Assembly: GCA_016191555.1 (NCBI GenBank)
Contig: JACPVX010000041.1
Span: forward strand, 248,001-312,000
DNA: 64,000 nucleotides
Direction: 5' to 3'
Origin: Bacteroidota bacterium
GTDB lineage: Bacteria; Bacteroidota; Bacteroidia; Cytophagales; Cyclobacteriaceae
The position numbers and the translations under genes are program-made. Position 1 is the first letter of the stretch; each line of letters opens with the position of its first letter. The notes under the pieces were generated by a model. That model made no database searches and was not told where the DNA came from. It worked only from the letters and a program-made list of their open reading frames with translations. Positions 1-8,583 of the stretch are shown here, piece after piece.

Positions 1-2
1 AA

Positions 3-485
3 GGCAAAAGGGAAACTTATCTGAAACTGGTAAATAGCATTATCGATAAAGATGAAAACGGAGTGAGCGACCTTCTTTTGTTAAGAAGTCGGACGCTTGA
101 GCTTCTGTCAGCATTTGCCATTGAATTGAGTCATAGCTCAATGAAAGACTCTACAGTAAGCTTGCCGGAACGCGACAAACGCAGGCTTGCCAAAGCCGAA
201 CATCTCATCAATGATTCCATATTTAACCAGTTTCCAAGTTTGGGGCAGTTGGCCAGTGAAGCCGGTATTTCGGAAACAAAACTGCTGGCAGATTTCAAAC
301 GCATGTATGGCTGCACGCCCTATCGCTATTATGTGGCCAAACAAATGGCCTATGCGAAAGAAATGATGCAAACGAGGCAAGTAACGGTTAAGGAAATTGC
401 GCTTAAACTTGGGTTTCAACATGCTGGAAAGTTCTCTGCAGCTTACAAGAAAATTCACGGTCACTCTCCTTCAGAAGTGATGTAA
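3..485 (+). CDS. AraC-family transcriptional regulator, C-terminal part (5' end outside window)
   Basis: The reading frame is open to the first bases of the window, so the gene starts upstream; the GTG at 63 is only an internal codon. The last 100 or so residues form a double helix-turn-helix DNA-binding domain of the AraC/XylS type. Helix one contains the LASEAGISETKL segment and the second half contains the family pattern VKEIALKLGFQHAGKFSAAYKK, ending in HGHSPSEV. The N-terminal effector domain is not visible, so the inducer cannot be guessed. An 18-bp direct repeat with a 21-bp period lies just downstream, in front of the next gene, and is a plausible binding site. Family assignment is firm; target and ligand are unknown. 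Confidence 0.9.
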   Translation, partial: GKRETYLKLVNSIIDKDENGVSDLLLLRSRTLELLSAFAIELSHSSMKDSTVSLPERDKRRLAKAEHLINDSIFNQFPSLGQLASEAGISETKLLADFKRMYGCTPYRYYVAKQMAYAKEMMQTRQVTVKEIALKLGFQHAGKFSAAYKKIHGHSPSEVM

Positions 486-508
486 TTGGCTCTTTACCTT
501 CATTCTAA

Positions 509-547
509 AATTGAGGTATTGGAGCATTGAATTGAGGTATTGGAGCA
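509..547. repeat. 18-bp direct repeat, possible AraC-type operator
   Basis: AATTGAGGTATTGGAGCA occurs at 509-526 and again, identically, at 530-547. The period is 21 bp, two helical turns, which is the usual spacing of AraC-family half sites. The second copy covers the place where a -33 element would sit relative to the -7 motif at 571-578. Seen: the repeat. Inferred: its role as an activator site. Confidence 0.6.
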
Positions 548-570
548 CAATACCACCGCATAGCATTTCA

Positions 571-578
571 TACTTTTG
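571..578 (+). promoter_or_regulatory. Bacteroidota -7 promoter motif upstream of the T9SS protein
   Basis: TACTTTTG matches the Bacteroidota -7 consensus TAnnTTTG exactly and lies 28 bp before the ATG at 607. No TTG stands at the usual -33 distance, which fits a promoter that needs an activator. Confidence 0.5.
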
Positions 579-606
579 TACCAATTATCAAATTTAATTT
601 TCTCAA

Positions 607-3255
607 ATGAAACTACCCCCAACTTCTAGAGTAATCTATTCCCTTGCCTTTCTGATGATCGGGCTAATGCCCTTGCCTGCGCATGCCCAAAATGCAACGT
701 GCGACAATGCAAAAGTGATCGTAAATGAAGGCACACAAACAGAAACTAATACATCACAAAGCGAATATTGGTACAGCTTTCAAACTCCTAACGATGGCCA
801 AAACCGTGATTTGACGGTTCTTGCCACAGGCACCACGATTAGTATCCTTAGTTTTCCTTGTGTAGCCACTACCCTGATCGATGAGTCAGCGCCTGGCGAA
901 GGCACAGTAACGGCAACCGCTTTACTCCCTAATACAGCATATCTCATCAAAATAACTGATGCGAACCCGGGTACGCCTTTCAATCTAACAAGCTTTTTAT
1001 TAACCACCGCAATTTCTGGTGGTGGAGGAGGCGGTGGCGGTGTTATCAACAATACTTGCGATAATGCGATTGTTATTGCAAATACCGGAACCCAGGTTGT
1101 AGCCAATACGAATGAGAATGAATATTGGTATCAATACACAATGCCTGCAGTGCCAAGCACGCTGAATTTAAGTTCCGATCCGGAATCTGGTATTGCGGTG
1201 AAGGTCTATACCGGTAGCTGTGCAAACCTAAACATGGTGGCACAAGGCACCAGTGCTAGTGCGCTTAATGTAACTAATTTGGCTCCTAATTCTGTAGTTT
1301 GGATAATGTGGGGCCCTGCATTGGGCTCTACAGGAAGCTTCGTGTTAAACGCTCTGCCTACGGGGGGTGGCGGAGGTGGTGGCAGTAACCAAGCACCCAC
1401 TAACATTTCCCTCGACAAAACCACACTCAACAGCAGTGATGGTGCTTTTACCGTAGTGGGAAATTTGAGTACTACCGATCCTGATGCAAATGATACTTTT
1501 AACTATGAATTGGTTTCCGGTACGGGCAGCACAGACAATGATTCTTTTTTTATTATGCCTCTGCCGGTTATTGGCGGAGCGCAATTGCTCATCACTGTTC
1601 CGGCTAATACTCAGGCTAGTTATTCTGTACGAATCCGTTCCACGGATCTAGGAGGTCTTTTCACTGAAAAAATATTTACGATCACAGTAAGTTCTGGCAA
1701 TCAAGCACCAACAAACATTACACTTTCAGCTTCTTCTATCAATGAAAATGTAGCAGCTAATTCAACTGTGGGTACGCTTAGTACTACTGATCCTGACAAT
1801 GGCAATACCTTTACATATACTTTGGTTGCTGGTACTGGAGGCACGGACAATGCGTCTTTCAATGTTAATGGCAACAGTTTGCGCATTAACAATAGCCCCG
1901 ATTTTGAAACCAAAAGCAGCTACTTTATTCGAATAAAAACCGCTGATCAAGGAGGCTTATCGTTCGAAAAGGAATTTACCATAACAATCAATAATTTAAG
2001 CAATCAGCCCCAAACTATAACATTCAACACCATCTCGTCTAAGACGTATGGCGATTTAGTAACTCTTTCTTCGTTGGATGCAACATCTTCTTCAGGCCTT
2101 AGTGTAAGCTATAGTGTGTTATCTGGGCCAGGCAGTATCAATGGAAGTAATTTAACTTTTACGGGTGCTGGAACTGTTACCATTCAAGCGAGCCAATCTG
2201 GCGATGGCGACTTTGCAGCTGCCACTGCCGTACAACGAACTATTACTGTAAATGTCAAACCTCTTACCATCACTGGCATTACTGCTGTAACCAAAGTTTA
2301 TAATGGCAATGCTACAGCCGCATTATCGGGCACTGCAGCTTTAAGCGGAGTTATTAATGGCGATGATGTTACTCTTAGTGGCACTCCTACAGCTTCCTTT
2401 AGTGATGCAAATGCGGGTGCTGGCAAAGCTGTAACGGTAAGTGGTTATACATTGAGTGGTACAAAAAGTGGCAACTATTCACTCACACAACCAACCGGAA
2501 TAACCGCCAACATTACCAAAGCCGATCAAACCATCACATTCAACGCGATCACTGCCTCCATTGAAGTAGGTGGTTCAGCTTTCAGTTTAGGTGCAACTGC
2601 TACATCTTCCTTGGCTGTAAGTTATACAGCTACACCCACCGGCAGAATTACCATTGATGCCAATGGAAACGCAACCCCGGTTGGAGGAGGTAACGTAGAA
2701 ATCACCGCCATCCAAGCCGGTAATAACAATTTCAATGCAGCAACATCGGTTAAACAAACTGTTTGTATTGCACCGGTAGCACCGGTTGTTGTGGTACAAA
2801 CTCAGAGCGGAATAGAGGTGCTTACTACCGCCAATGCACAGGTTTTAAGTTGGTTTAAAGAAGGAACAACTTCTGCCATCTCTACCGGTGCTACGTTTAA
2901 TCCTGCTAGTCAGGTAACAGCTGCCGGCATTTACTATGCCAAAGCAGATGCTGGTGGCGGATGTGTAAGCAAGGCATCTAACAAATTTACCGTAAGCGTA
3001 ATAACTGGTCTTGAAGATCTTTCTCTAGTGGCCAACGTTTGGCCTAACCCAACATCGGATTATCTGTTTGTTGATAATGTAAGTGCTGCGGCTACCGGAA
3101 AAGTGGTGCAACTGAATGGCTCCGAGCTAGAATTGCCCAGACAATACACGAATAACCGATTGCAATTAGATGTTCGTGCATTAGCAGCCGGCATCTACGT
3201 ACTTACCATTTTGGATGGCAACAATAGCAAAGCCATGCGTTTCATAAAAAACTAA
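607..3255 (+). CDS. Modular secreted surface protein with cadherin-like, YDG-type and T9SS sorting domains
   Basis: A Sec signal peptide ends at about residue 28 (PLPAHAQ). Two related units of about 105 residues follow, each starting with a TCDNA motif and carrying an EYWY motif, and each closed by a run of seven or eight glycines acting as a flexible linker. Next come two cadherin-like units, each beginning NQAPTNI, then MBG/YDG-type beta-sandwich modules from about residue 485 to 730. The last 80 residues (VWPNPTSDYLFV onward, ending MRFIKN) are a type A T9SS sorting domain, so export across the outer membrane and surface attachment or release are expected. No enzyme domain is visible; adhesion is a guess. 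The gene may be controlled by the AraC-type regulator just upstream. Confidence 0.85.
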   Translation: MKLPPTSRVIYSLAFLMIGLMPLPAHAQNATCDNAKVIVNEGTQTETNTSQSEYWYSFQTPNDGQNRDLTVLATGTTISILSFPCVATTLIDESAPGEGTVTATALLPNTAYLIKITDANPGTPFNLTSFLLTTAISGGGGGGGGVINNTCDNAIVIANTGTQVVANTNENEYWYQYTMPAVPSTLNLSSDPESGIAVKVYTGSCANLNMVAQGTSASALNVTNLAPNSVVWIMWGPALGSTGSFVLNALPTGGGGGGGSNQAPTNISLDKTTLNSSDGAFTVVGNLSTTDPDANDTFNYELVSGTGSTDNDSFFIMPLPVIGGAQLLITVPANTQASYSVRIRSTDLGGLFTEKIFTITVSSGNQAPTNITLSASSINENVAANSTVGTLSTTDPDNGNTFTYTLVAGTGGTDNASFNVNGNSLRINNSPDFETKSSYFIRIKTADQGGLSFEKEFTITINNLSNQPQTITFNTISSKTYGDLVTLSSLDATSSSGLSVSYSVLSGPGSINGSNLTFTGAGTVTIQASQSGDGDFAAATAVQRTITVNVKPLTITGITAVTKVYNGNATAALSGTAALSGVINGDDVTLSGTPTASFSDANAGAGKAVTVSGYTLSGTKSGNYSLTQPTGITANITKADQTITFNAITASIEVGGSAFSLGATATSSLAVSYTATPTGRITIDANGNATPVGGGNVEITAIQAGNNNFNAATSVKQTVCIAPVAPVVVVQTQSGIEVLTTANAQVLSWFKEGTTSAISTGATFNPASQVTAAGIYYAKADAGGGCVSKASNKFTVSVITGLEDLSLVANVWPNPTSDYLFVDNVSAAATGKVVQLNGSELELPRQYTNNRLQLDVRALAAGIYVLTILDGNNSKAMRFIKN

Positions 3256-3283
3256 TAAACAACATTATTAAAATAATTGAAAA

Positions 3284-3748
3284 ATGAAAATCATAAGAAT
3301 AATCAGTCTTGCCTGGATACCCGCTACTCTATTTCTTTTGAGTTTGGCTAATTGTAAAAATAAGCCAGAGGAACCCACCTTAACTCTGAAAGACAAAATA
3401 CAAGGCAAATCATACATTTTAGGCACAGTTACAAAAAACGGAGTTAGCGTTACGTCTGAATTTACAGGGTTTAAGATTTCTTTTTCTGCGGACGCTACTG
3501 TTGTGACTATTATTAGTGGTGGCACAAGTAGCGCAACTTGCAATGTTAGTGCAACTGTAGCTGAAAATACGATTACGTTGGCCACACCCGATTGTTTCCG
3601 CACCTCAACTCTTACAAATGTAAGTACAGGTGTGGATGGCAGTTTCCTTAAATTTGATTGCACTTTACAATCTTCTTCCATTGTTATCACTCCCGGTGGA
3701 AGAACTTCTAGCACTAATAATTACACCTTTAATCTTATAAAGCAATAA
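3284..3748 (+). CDS. Small putative lipoprotein
   Basis: This is a 154-residue protein with an N-terminal hydrophobic segment ending in LSLANC. The Cys is a probable lipidation site, although Asn before the Cys is atypical for a lipobox. The rest is Thr/Ser-rich and predicted beta-strand in character, with two further cysteines at CNVSATV and DCFR. It resembles the lipocalin-like or META-like small lipoproteins of Bacteroidota, but I do not recognise a specific family. It lies 28 bp after the T9SS protein on the same strand and is followed by a strong terminator, so the two may share a transcript. Confidence 0.65.
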   Translation: MKIIRIISLAWIPATLFLLSLANCKNKPEEPTLTLKDKIQGKSYILGTVTKNGVSVTSEFTGFKISFSADATVVTIISGGTSSATCNVSATVAENTITLATPDCFRTSTLTNVSTGVDGSFLKFDCTLQSSSIVITPGGRTSSTNNYTFNLIKQ

Positions 3749-3780
3749 AACTGCTTTGATTGATAAGTAATTCGAAAATC

Positions 3781-3808
3781 GGCAGACTTTACGGTCTGCC
3801 TTTTTTTT
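3781..3808 (+). terminator. Rho-independent terminator
   Basis: GGCAGAC (3781-3787) and GTCTGCC (3794-3800) form a 7-bp stem with a six-base loop, followed by eight T. It ends the transcript of the lipoprotein at 3284-3748. Confidence 0.9.
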
Positions 3809-3856
3809 CAAAAGAATACTCAGTTCGATTCGAATTATGCAATAGAATTTGAAGCG

Positions 3857-5470
3857 TTAGTCGATTCGCTTACGAATCCTTCGGATTAATCGCGCACCAA
3901 GTAAAATACAAAGTAGAAATAAGGCCACCCTGCCAATAAAATCGCCATGTTGCAAATAAAAAGTGACCATATTGTTTCCGCGCAAATGTCCCCTTATAGC
4001 TACCTGCACTTGTGTGGTTGTTAGCTGTTCAAAATCCCCTTTTTGATTGATGAACCCCGAATGCCCGTGATGTGAAGCACGGGCAATACTTTTTCGGTAC
4101 TCGATGGCACGTAATCGATCAATTAACAAATGTTGTTTGGGCTCAGGCGTTCCCTGCCAATAAGCATCGTTGGTCATCACACAGAGTATCGTGGCACCCT
4201 TTTTAATATAGTCACCTACATATTCTCCAAAGGTAGATTCATAGCAAATGAGGGGTGCAAATTTAATACCATCCCTTCTCCTAAAAACAACTCGCTCTTT
4301 TTGTGGGGTAGTAATGTCTCTGAAGTCATGGAAAAAGAAAATCTTTTTCGACAAAGACAAAAAAGGAAAACCCTCACCCCCCGGCACTAAAATGGACTTG
4401 TGATAGATTCGATTTACTGAATCCTTCTGATAAAATATGGCAGAGTTATACCTTCGAAAAAAGAATTCTTTGTTTTTAGATTGGATAACTGTCAGTTCAT
4501 CTTTCTTCAATTCATTTACTAATGTGTAAGTGTTAATACCCAACAAGAGATCGGTTGAGGAAAACTCTTTTAATGTATCCACCAACTGACTAAAATCGAG
4601 CGGCCAGTTGCCCGTGGTTACCAAGGTTTCTTCGTCTAAAAAAGTGCTGGTGGACGATTCGGGGAAAAGTACCAAATCAGTGTTCTCCGTAGCCTTGCTT
4701 TTTACTAATGCAGCTAGCCGGAGATTTTGATGATAAATAGAAATGTAGGCTGGATCGGCAATCTCTTTGTCGGTATATGGATCAAAGTCTGGTTGAACCA
4801 CCACGATCTTAGTTTCTGCTCCCTCTTCCTCGTGGGTAACATACAGGTATATACTAAAACATGAGGGCACTAGAAGCCACAAGCTAAGCACCACAACATA
4901 TACCATACGGTTTTTTGCTTGCTGCCACGATTCAAACAGTAAAACCGATGTCACCAAAATCCAAAGACTTCCGCCCAAAACTCCCGTGTATTCATACCAT
5001 TGTATTAAGTAATGAACCGAAGCCAAAGAGTTACCCAACGTAAGCCATACCCAGGCCAATTCCCAATGATGTTGAAGAAATTCATAGGCAAGCCAACAAC
5101 AAATAAAAATCAGACCCTTTTGTAATGTATTAAAACTCAGTAAATGAAAAAGTAAAATCGGCAAGGTCATTAAAGCCGGAATTACCAAAAGGGCAAAAAC
5201 ACCACCAGCGGTATTAATGACTATTAACCAAAACGCGGCCATTGTATTCCAGGTAAAGAAGAATACATATAGCCTTTTGAAAAGTGAAGAATAATATTTT
5301 AGTCGTCCAATTTTTTGAAGGCTGTTATTTTCTCTAAAATTTTTCTCTACCCATAACAAGGGTAACCACATCAACACCACGAAAACAGGATGTACTAGCC
5401 AGGCGCAGCCTCCGGCAAGTCCGCCTAAAAAAAGTAGAAAAAAATGGTTTGAATAAAAGCGATTGTTCAT
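3857..5470 (-). CDS. lnt: Apolipoprotein N-acyltransferase
   Basis: This inner-membrane enzyme adds the third acyl chain to the N-terminal cysteine of lipoproteins. The N-terminal 210 residues are rich in membrane helices and the remainder is a nitrilase-type (CN hydrolase) periplasmic domain, ending in one more membrane helix. The catalytic triad of the nitrilase fold is visible: Glu271 in FPESST, Lys358 in YHKSILVPGGEGFP, and Cys409 in PLICYESTFGEY. A length of 537 residues is normal. It lies downstream of a 3-hydroxyacyl-CoA dehydrogenase-like gene on the same strand. A substrate supply is visible in this window, which encodes several lipoproteins. Confidence 0.93.
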   Translation of the reverse strand: MNNRFYSNHFFLLFLGGLAGGCAWLVHPVFVVLMWLPLLWVEKNFRENNSLQKIGRLKYYSSLFKRLYVFFFTWNTMAAFWLIVINTAGGVFALLVIPALMTLPILLFHLLSFNTLQKGLIFICCWLAYEFLQHHWELAWVWLTLGNSLASVHYLIQWYEYTGVLGGSLWILVTSVLLFESWQQAKNRMVYVVVLSLWLLVPSCFSIYLYVTHEEEGAETKIVVVQPDFDPYTDKEIADPAYISIYHQNLRLAALVKSKATENTDLVLFPESSTSTFLDEETLVTTGNWPLDFSQLVDTLKEFSSTDLLLGINTYTLVNELKKDELTVIQSKNKEFFFRRYNSAIFYQKDSVNRIYHKSILVPGGEGFPFLSLSKKIFFFHDFRDITTPQKERVVFRRRDGIKFAPLICYESTFGEYVGDYIKKGATILCVMTNDAYWQGTPEPKQHLLIDRLRAIEYRKSIARASHHGHSGFINQKGDFEQLTTTQVQVAIRGHLRGNNMVTFYLQHGDFIGRVALFLLCILLGARLIRRIRKRID

Positions 5471-5499
5471 CGTGAAGGGACAGCCATAACTAAGTCAAG

Positions 5500-6135
5500 T
5501 TACACTTCTCTTTTCAACAGCGCGCAAATCTTGTATCGCTCATCGTATGTATCGTGGTAGACGGTGTTGAGCAGCTGGTAGACATTTTCAATTCCGATTT
5601 TTTTGCACCACTCAAAAGGCCCGAAGGGATAATTGGTGCCAAGCTTCATGGCGAGGTCGATGTCTGCGCGCGAAGCGGTGCCCTCCTGTACGGTATAATA
5701 AGCTTCATTGATGATCATGCAAATGATGCGCGGTGTTACCAAGCCCACTCGATCATCGACCACGGCAAAATCGGTTGCTAATAGCTGGCAGATTTTCTCC
5801 AGATCCGTTCGTTGCTCGGCTGAAAGTAAACTTACTTCCAACACCTCGCGGTTAAAAAATGTAGGTAAGCCACAAAAGCCAAACACGGAGTGAAGATTCG
5901 GATTTTTCTTTTTGATGGATACGAGTGTGGTAAATACGGTATTCAAAAAAACAGGCGTCTTCAGATTTGCATATAGCTTCAGCGATTCTTCTTCCACCAG
6001 AAAATCGAAGATTACATCTGCTGTGCTTACCGAATCGGAGGTTGGCTCCGCAGCAATTAAATAGTGATGCGCTACTCCTAACTTCTGCCTGCACTCTGTT
6101 ACATGCCATTCATGGCCAACCACTAAAATATTCAT
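5500..6135 (-). CDS. 3-hydroxyacyl-CoA dehydrogenase-like protein, short and divergent
   Basis: The C-terminal half matches the helical 3HCDH domain, with the signature RIICMIINEAYYTVQEGTA followed by DIDLAMKLGTNYPFGPFEW. The N-terminal half has the size of a Rossmann domain, but its first strand reads NILVVGHEWHV, lacking the GxGxxG dinucleotide loop. Activity as an NAD-dependent dehydrogenase is therefore doubtful. A longer frame starts at 6198 but would overlap ridA on the other strand; the ATG at 6135, giving 211 residues, is preferred because it begins exactly at the first beta-strand. It sits 29 bp upstream of lnt on the same strand. Confidence 0.75.
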   Translation of the reverse strand: MNILVVGHEWHVTECRQKLGVAHHYLIAAEPTSDSVSTADVIFDFLVEEESLKLYANLKTPVFLNTVFTTLVSIKKKNPNLHSVFGFCGLPTFFNREVLEVSLLSAEQRTDLEKICQLLATDFAVVDDRVGLVTPRIICMIINEAYYTVQEGTASRADIDLAMKLGTNYPFGPFEWCKKIGIENVYQLLNTVYHDTYDERYKICALLKREV

Positions 6136-6190
6136 AAGCAAAACAGAAGTTTTTCGGATATTTGAAATCAAAACTAACAAACCTACCGCG

Positions 6191-6574
6191 ATGGCCAAAG
6201 AAGTAATTTATTCAGCGCAAGCACCGGAGCCTATAGGCCCTTACAGTCAAGCGATAAAAGTGGGCAATCTGCTTTTTTTATCAGGACAAGTTGCCATTGA
6301 CCGCTCAACCGGACAAATGGTGACGGGCAACATTACCGATGAAACAACGATGGTGATGAAAAACCTGAATGAAGTGCTGCAGGCTGCAGGCATGAACTTC
6401 AGCCACGTGGTGAAGAGCACGATCTTTTTGAAAGACATGAATCAGTTTTCGCAAGTGAATGAAGTGTATGGCAAAAGCTTCAGTTCACAACCGCCCGCCC
6501 GTGAAACAGTAGAAGTGAGTCGCTTACCAAAAGATGTGAATGTAGAAATTTCGTGCATCGCTGTGAAAGATTGA
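6191..6574 (+). CDS. ridA: RidA family enamine/imine deaminase
   Basis: This is a 127-residue cytosolic protein of the YjgF/YER057c/UK114 family. It hydrolyses reactive enamine and imine intermediates, such as 2-aminoacrylate from serine and threonine breakdown. Diagnostic segments are APEPIGPYSQAI near the start, FLSGQVAID, and PPARETVEVSRLPKDVNVEI near the end, where the Arg is the conserved substrate-binding residue. The length is typical for the family. It is divergent from the gene at 5500-6135, with 55 bp between the starts. The function is well supported. Confidence 0.95.
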   Translation: MAKEVIYSAQAPEPIGPYSQAIKVGNLLFLSGQVAIDRSTGQMVTGNITDETTMVMKNLNEVLQAAGMNFSHVVKSTIFLKDMNQFSQVNEVYGKSFSSQPPARETVEVSRLPKDVNVEISCIAVKD

Positions 6575-6590
6575 TGTACGTGAAGTGACG

Positions 6591-6735
6591 ATGCGCTCCT
6601 TCTGTGCGCGGGCAAAGGATTGAAGCGGAAAACCCGAAGTGCGTTGGCAAGCGCGTGGACGGATTTGTAGCGAAAAGCCTGGTGGCGCGCCTCGCGCCAT
6701 GCCCCAAAAAAATACATTTCTTTTTCTAAATAGTC
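6591..6735. repeat. GC-rich structured intergenic element, candidate dispersed repeat
   Basis: The gap between ridA and gltX is clearly richer in GC than its flanks. It holds two similar segments, GGATTGAAGCGGAAAACCCG (6617-6636) and GGATTTGTAGCGAAAAGCC (6661-6679). A hairpin follows: TGGCGCG at 6683-6689 and CGCGCCA at 6693-6699, with a three-base loop and then an A-rich tail. The wording resembles intergenic repeats I have met in other Bacteroidota genomes (recollection, not a search). No protein is supported here: the minus-strand frames are unlike any known family. Only one copy occurs in this window. Confidence 0.45.
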
Positions 6736-6793
6736 AGGGCTTCTAGATATCGCATTCGGCATATCTTCTCCTGCTTTGCATCAATTTTTGGGT

Positions 6794-6801
6794 TAACTTT
6801 G
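6794..6801 (+). promoter_or_regulatory. -7 promoter motif of the gltX cluster
   Basis: TAACTTTG fits TAnnTTTG and lies 17 bp before the gltX ATG. A TTG stands 15 bp upstream of it, slightly closer than the usual 17-23 bp. Confidence 0.5.
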
Positions 6802-6818
6802 ACGCTCACTTTTTTTAA

Positions 6819-8345
6819 ATGGATAACGTACGAGTTCGATTTGCACCAAGCCCAACCGGGGCATTACATATTGGCGGTGTGCGCACTGCGCTTTATAATT
6901 ATTTGCTGGCTCGCAAGCATGGCGGAACCATGATTTTGCGTATTGAAGATACTGACCAAACGCGCTATGTGCCCGGCGCGGAAGAATACATTATTGAGTC
7001 GCTGGCGTGGGCTGGTATTCAAATTGATGAAGGCGTTGGAAAAGGCGGACCACATGCGCCTTATCGTCAGTCGGAGCGCAAGCCGTTGTATAAACAGTAT
7101 GCCGAAAAATTGATTGCCGATGGCAACGCGTACTATGCGTTTGATACGGAAGCCGAATTGGAAGCGATGCGCGAGCGACTAAAAGCCGCAGGTGATCCGA
7201 ATCAACAATATGGCAGCCAGTCGCGCATGCAGATGAGCAACTCGCTTACGCTATCAGAGCAAGGGGTGAAAGAAAAACTGGAAGCGGGTGTGGGTTATGT
7301 GATTCGTTTGAAGGTGCCCGCGAATCAGGAAATTCGGTTGACGGATTTGATTCGTGGTGAGGTGGTGGTGAACTCATCGCAGATTGATGACAAAGTGTTA
7401 ATGAAATCTGACGGGATGCCTACGTATCACTTAGCGAATGTGGTGGACGATTATTTGATGAAGATATCGCATGTGATTCGTGGCGAGGAGTGGTTGCCTT
7501 CGGCTCCGCTGCATGTGTTGTTGTATGAATTTTTAGGTTGGAAAAGTGCGATGCCGCGTTTTGCACACTTGCCGCTGTTATTGAAACCCGATGGTAATGG
7601 TAAGCTCAGCAAGCGCGATGCGGACCGCATGGGCTTTCCTATTTTTCCACTTACGTGGACAGATCCGGCTACGCACGAAGTGGCGAAAGGCTACAAAGAG
7701 TCGGGCTACTTGCCAGAAGCGTTGCTCAACTTTCTCGCTTTCTTAGGATGGAATCCGGGAACGGAAAAAGAAATTTTTTCGCTGCAGGAATTGATTGACG
7801 AGTTTACCATTGAACGAATCGGCAAAGCGGGTGCGAAGTTCGACATCCAAAAAGCACAATGGTACAATCAACATTATCTGCGCTCGAAAAGTAATGCAGA
7901 GTTAGCAGCGTACTTGTTGGCTGATTTGAAAAATGTAAACATCATTTGCGATGAAGCGAAGGCGCAGAAGATTGCGGCTTGCTTGCGCGAGCGCATCACG
8001 TTTCCGAACGACTTATTTGTACAGAGTAAATTTTTCTTCGAAGCGCCCACTCAGTTTGACGAGCAGGTGATTAGCAAGAAATGGAATGCAGAAGTAGCAG
8101 CAGTGTTAGCTGCGTATGGAAAGGAATTGCAATCAGCTTCAGGATTGACGGCTGACTCAGCAAAAGCTATTTTAGATACGACTACTGCGCTGCATAACAT
8201 GAAGGCGGGTCAAGTACTTCAAGTATTGCGCATGGTGCTCACCGGGCAAGGTGCAGGACCCGATTTGATGTTGAGTATTGAAATTATGGGGGGCACTGAA
8301 GTTGCTCAGCGTATTGAATTTGCGATTCGCACAATAACCAAATAA
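6819..8345 (+). CDS. gltX: Glutamate-tRNA ligase
   Basis: This class I aminoacyl-tRNA synthetase charges tRNA-Glu in the cytosol. The nucleotide-binding HIGH motif appears as HIGG at residues 17-20 (APSPTGALHIGG) and the KMSKS loop as KLSKR at 262-266. The RIEDTDQTR segment at 41-49 is characteristic of the Glu/Gln branch. The C-terminal 190 residues form the helical anticodon-binding part. A length of 508 residues is usual. It heads a run of five genes on the same strand, spaced 4-12 bp apart. Confidence 0.97.
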   Translation: MDNVRVRFAPSPTGALHIGGVRTALYNYLLARKHGGTMILRIEDTDQTRYVPGAEEYIIESLAWAGIQIDEGVGKGGPHAPYRQSERKPLYKQYAEKLIADGNAYYAFDTEAELEAMRERLKAAGDPNQQYGSQSRMQMSNSLTLSEQGVKEKLEAGVGYVIRLKVPANQEIRLTDLIRGEVVVNSSQIDDKVLMKSDGMPTYHLANVVDDYLMKISHVIRGEEWLPSAPLHVLLYEFLGWKSAMPRFAHLPLLLKPDGNGKLSKRDADRMGFPIFPLTWTDPATHEVAKGYKESGYLPEALLNFLAFLGWNPGTEKEIFSLQELIDEFTIERIGKAGAKFDIQKAQWYNQHYLRSKSNAELAAYLLADLKNVNIICDEAKAQKIAACLRERITFPNDLFVQSKFFFEAPTQFDEQVISKKWNAEVAAVLAAYGKELQSASGLTADSAKAILDTTTALHNMKAGQVLQVLRMVLTGQGAGPDLMLSIEIMGGTEVAQRIEFAIRTITK

Positions 8346-8349
8346 AAAT

Positions 8350-8577
8350 ATGGCTTCGAAAGATAATTCTGCTGACAAGCCGAGCAAAAAGCAAGGCAAG
8401 CCGCGTGTACATAAAGAGCTGAAAGGCTTTGAGGTTTCGATTGACCAGTTTGGTGAATTGAAATCGAGCATGAACATTGAAAAGATCAACTCGTTTCTGG
8501 ATAAAAACGTAGATGATAAGAAATTGCTCGAGAAAGAAGAGAAAGAGCGATTGAAAAAATTGAACAAGAAAAAATAA
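8350..8577 (+). CDS. Small charged conserved protein
   Basis: This is a 75-residue, Lys- and Glu-rich protein with a basic start (KPSKKQGKPRVHKELKG), a central block FEVSIDQFGELKSSMNIEKINSFLD, and a helical Lys/Glu tail ending in LKKLNKKK. No membrane segment, cysteines or known domain is visible. It lies 4 bp after gltX and 6 bp before the AIM24-like gene, so it is almost certainly co-transcribed. The composition and context suggest a real conserved cytosolic protein, perhaps RNA- or protein-binding, but its function is unknown. Confidence 0.7.
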   Translation: MASKDNSADKPSKKQGKPRVHKELKGFEVSIDQFGELKSSMNIEKINSFLDKNVDDKKLLEKEEKERLKKLNKKK

Positions 8578-8583
8578 TCACGT

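Noticed and set aside
6135..6198. Longer N-terminus for the 3-hydroxyacyl-CoA dehydrogenase-like gene
   Set aside because: It would overlap ridA on the other strand and adds 21 residues before the first beta-strand.
6442..6762. Minus-strand ORFs of 106 and 75 codons covering the ridA end and the following gap
   Set aside because: No recognisable domain or start; the gap is better explained as a structured non-coding element.
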